DNA from: Clusia tigrina
Taxonomy: Eukaryota > Arthropoda > Insecta > Diptera > Clusiidae
DNA length: 64,000 nucleotides
NCBI GenBank assembly: GCA_920105625.2
Contig: OV050030.1
Location: 314,203,289 to 314,267,288 of the forward strand
Reading direction: 5' to 3'
The number at the start of each line of letters is the position of its first letter. Within the stretch, counting starts at the first letter, position 1. The notes beneath the pieces were generated by a model, which saw nothing but the letters and a program-made list of their open reading frames with translations, was not told the DNA's origin and ran no database searches. A program made the translations under genes and the position numbers. Shown here piece after piece: positions 61,331 through 64,000 of this stretch.

Positions 61331-61955
61331 AAAAGAACACACGCAAATATAGTGGACAAAAGAGAAAAAACCTCCCCAAAGTTTTTTCTTTATCTTTTGC
61401 AACAATTTAGACTAAATCTTGCGTCCAGAAGTTCCAGCAGGAACATGACGTGAGTGCGAGGGAGAAAAACCACGCACAGCATACTACAACGGCAACGACG
61501 TGAAAACCAAAAAATTGTGTATACCGACGCTGAAAAAATTCTTCTGCCTGTCCTACCAAACTGCACACCAACAAAATTTTTTTTTCTCTTCGCATTAAAT
61601 CTTCGCCTGCAACGACAGCCAGCTAAAATCTACACCATCTGTGGTTTGTACAATCTGTGCTGCACCGTCTGTCACTTGCACCATATGCGATTGCACCATT
61701 TCTGATTGCGCAAATCTGTAAATTTGGTCGTGGAAATTACGCCACACACCAGCGACGACCAATTACGATATTTGGCTGTGAACAAGATCGCGTGCATAAC
61801 AAATTAGCACCTGAAATTTTGTGCAACAGCCAGGCCAGGCAACGCAACGGGCAACACCGCTGCGTTCCCTTTCTACTTCTACCAAGCTGTCGCTCCACTG
61901 GATCGATTGACTTAAACACTACTTCTTCGATATTCCCAGCCACACAAGCACCGAA
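61331..61955 (+). other. Leader of the CsRn1-type element
   Basis: 625 bases between the primer site and gag. Several short frames on both strands, none with a recognisable domain. Confidence 0.6.
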
Positions 61956-62771
61956 ATGCCAGACGACACTTCGACAGTACCGGACGGGACACAGGCCGCT
62001 GACAACAAGCCCAACATGTCACAAAGCATCATGCGAGTTACCGCAAAAATTCCGCCATTCTGGGAAGCATATCCGGAACTATGGTTCGCCCAGGTGGATG
62101 CGCAATTCGTCACCGCAGGCATAACGGTAGACGACACTAAATTCTCGCACCTCATTGGCAATCTAGACGGAAAGATTCTAAACAAGGTAAGTGACATAGT
62201 CATCAACCCTCCGTCGGCCGAAAAATACCAAACCCTGAAAACAAATTTATTGGCGGCATTTGCGGAGACTGACCAACAAAAATCACAAAAGCTCTTATCA
62301 GAAGTTGAGCTAGGTGACAGAAAGCCACCAGAACTGCTCAATGAGATGAAGAAGCTGGCCGGCAACAAAGTCACGGACGAATTCATGCGCACCCTATGGT
62401 CTAGATGCCTACCAAGCGGTGTTGGTGCAATTTTATCAACAATTGAGGCCAACTTGGTAGGCCTAGCAAAAATGGCAGACAAAATCATGGAGGTGGGTGA
62501 CTTTCGTGGCAACATTAGAGCCATCGCTTCAAACTCTCATACCAGCAACGCGACGGAGGACAGGGTAAGCAGGCTGGAAAAGCATATTGACGAATTGCTA
62601 CAACACATTCGCAACAACTCAAAAAAGCGTTCCAGTTACCGATCAAGCCCCCCTCGGACGAGAACTCCCAAAGGTGGAGTGGCCGGCGAAAAGCCCTTCT
62701 GCTGGTACCACTTCAAGTTCGGTGCCGCAGCTAAAAAGTGCGTTCAACCATGCACTTTCGCAAAAAACTAA
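61956..62771 (+). CDS. gag: Gag of the CsRn1-type element
   Basis: 271 residues from ATG 61956 (MPDDTSTVPDGTQAADN). The capsid-like domain covers about residues 30-185 (IPPFWEAYPELWFAQVDAQF, then FSHLIGNLD and LRTLWSRCLPS-type helices). A basic linker (KKRSSYRSSPPRTRTPK) leads to FCWYHFKFGAAAKKCVQPC, a C-x2-H-x9-C-x3-C motif. This CHCC arrangement instead of CCHC is characteristic of CsRn1-clade Gag. It packages element RNA. The frame ends just after the motif and pol follows in the -1 frame. Confidence 0.87.
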   Translation: MPDDTSTVPDGTQAADNKPNMSQSIMRVTAKIPPFWEAYPELWFAQVDAQFVTAGITVDDTKFSHLIGNLDGKILNKVSDIVINPPSAEKYQTLKTNLLAAFAETDQQKSQKLLSEVELGDRKPPELLNEMKKLAGNKVTDEFMRTLWSRCLPSGVGAILSTIEANLVGLAKMADKIMEVGDFRGNIRAIASNSHTSNATEDRVSRLEKHIDELLQHIRNNSKKRSSYRSSPPRTRTPKGGVAGEKPFCWYHFKFGAAAKKCVQPCTFAKN

Positions 62772-63676
62772 AACGGCAATTTCACAGGGACGATGGAATT
62801 GCGAATATCAACCGCCTTTGTATTTCGGAACTTAAAACGTCCACAAAATTTTTAATCGACACGGGCGCCGACATATCAGTGCTTCCATCGAAACTCTTCA
62901 ACATTCCTCGCCCTTCAAAAACATATCTATTCGCTGCGAACGGCACTCGCATCAATACTTATGGTCAACGACGCTTACCTTTAGATTTTGGCCTGCGGCG
63001 AGAATTCGAATGGACCTTCGTCATTGCCGAGGTGAACATGCCGATACTTGGCGTCGATTTTCTCAACCACTACGACCTACTGGTGGAAATAAAGAACAAC
63101 AAACTCATCGACAGGAAAACCAACATGGTATTAAGAATCAGCAGTGCACGAGTTAATCAGACCACTCCAAGGATGGTAAACCGAAACGACCCCTTCTCCA
63201 AAGTGCTAGCAGAATTTCCGGAATTAACGTCAATCAACAAGGAGCCACCCACTGTCAACAAATCGTCCATTTACCATCATCTGGAAACCACCGGGCCACC
63301 AACATTTGCAAAAGCCCATCGCTTAACTCCAGAAAAATTAAAAATCGCTCAAGACGAGTTCAGACACCTGCAAAAGATGGGTATTTGTCGGCCTTCAAAA
63401 TCACCATGGGCCAGCCCACTGCACCTCGTGGAAATATCTGACGGCTCATATCGTCCTTGTGGGGACTACAGGGCTCTCAATGTGAAAACAATCCCGGATA
63501 GATATCCGATTCCCTTCATACAGGACTTCACTCACATACTGGTGGGCAACACAATTTTCTCAAAAATCGATTTGGAAAAAGCCTTTCACCAGATTCCAAT
63601 GAATCCTGAAGACATCCCCAAGACCGCTGTGAAAGGAGGTTTCACAATCCCGAGTCCGCGCTCGACAAGTTTTTAA
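62738..63676 (+). pseudogene. pol: Pol of the CsRn1-type element (protease and first half of RT), truncated
   Basis: The frame lies -1 to gag and overlaps its last 34 bases, so expression would need a frameshift. The first codon is GTG; the first ATG is at 62750. Protease is seen as FLIDTGADISVLPSK with the partner ILGVDFL. RT follows with SPWASPLHLVE, RPCGDYRALN, IPDRYPIPFI and FSKIDLEKAFHQIP. After DIPKTAV the family expects TTPFG, but this copy turns to unrelated residues and stops at 63676. YxDD, RNase H and integrase are missing from the window. Confidence 0.85.
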
Positions 63677-64000
63677 AAGAAGGGTCGATTTTCAAGTGAA
63701 TAAGATTTTATTCGTAAAACTATATATTACATAAAAATTAAATAAGGTTTTAAACCGTTTTTGCCACGACTTTAAAAATTCTTGTTTATTTCTCCATATA
63801 CAAACGCGAACTGACTGTACTCTTCCAAGTCTCTAAACGCGTAAGCTATTTTTTTTAAAAACGGTATTTAACAGTTATTCCAAGGCTATCAAATATAAAT
63901 GCGTATAATAGAATATATAGACAAAAGGGGGGAAAAAACTATATACATATGTAATGAGAAACATATCAAAAATTCTATGATAATCAAAACACCCAGTAGG
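63641..64000. other. Unidentified sequence after the broken pol
   Basis: AT-rich, no long frame. It begins near GGAGGTTTCACAATCCCGAG. It could be the end of another inserted element or flanking DNA joined by a deletion. I see no LTR or TIR signature. Confidence 0.6.

Larger units (their letters stand above)
61059..63640 (+). mobile_element. CsRn1-type Gypsy LTR element, 5' part
   Basis: Enters unit A7 after ATATCAATATT with TGTGGGAGCTCC. One LTR, a tRNA-Trp-like primer site, a long leader, gag with a Cys-His-Cys-Cys motif and pol up to the middle of RT are present in order. The match to RT ends at about 63635, so the element is truncated or interrupted there. The 3' LTR is not in the window, so the target duplication cannot be checked. 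Confidence 0.8.

Noticed and set aside
61657..62124. 155-codon frame overlapping the start of gag in the CsRn1-type element
   Set aside because: Different frame from gag, compositionally odd, ends inside the Gag domain; a chance frame of GC-richer DNA.

Overview
The window looks like repeat-rich heterochromatin from a higher dipteran fly. The AT-rich base composition, a 17.6/297-type errantivirus with a tRNA-Ser primer site, a CsRn1-type Gypsy element, a LINE with a TAACC-repeat tail and PIF/Harbinger remains carrying a MADF gene all point to an insect, but I cannot name the species. I see no ordinary host gene. Everything recognisable is a tandem satellite or a mobile element.

Layout. (1) 1-9766 and 22988-61058 are one tandem array of a roughly 3.9 kb unit. 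Orientation is 'A' in 1-9766, 22988-23465 and 50683-61058, and inverted ('B') in 23466-50682. Each unit contains three diverged PIF/Harbinger transposon derivatives (called here H4, H1 and H3), about 1.4 kb of AT-rich DNA with a palindrome cluster, a tRNA-like box-B segment, and a short unidentified reading frame starting MSDSEEE. H3 is the best preserved: TTA target duplications, inverted ends, the N-terminal exon of a Harbinger transposase and, convergent to it, a broken MADF gene. (2) 9767-22987 is an LTR retrotransposon (minus strand, 1.1 kb LTRs, TSD AAAT) without pol, inserted into the array. Its 3' LTR was hit by an errantivirus (10513-17459, minus strand, gag/pol/env, TSD CGCG). Its 5' LTR was hit by a 5'-truncated LINE (20297-21948, plus strand, 13-bp TSD). 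(3) From 61059 the array is interrupted by a CsRn1-type Gypsy element on the plus strand (LTR, tRNA-Trp-like primer site, gag, start of pol). Its RT stops matching at about 63635. The last 360 bases are unidentified.

Order of events read from the nesting: Harbinger copies accumulated in an ancestral segment; that segment was amplified in tandem; a 27 kb block became inverted; the non-autonomous LTR element inserted; then the errantivirus and the LINE landed in its LTRs. The least ordinary signals are the satellite built from Harbinger parts, the pol-less LTR element carrying a tRNA-Lys(CUU) relic, and an errantivirus with an open env, a broken pol and almost identical LTRs. All coordinates of diverged ends were read by eye and may be off by a few bases.
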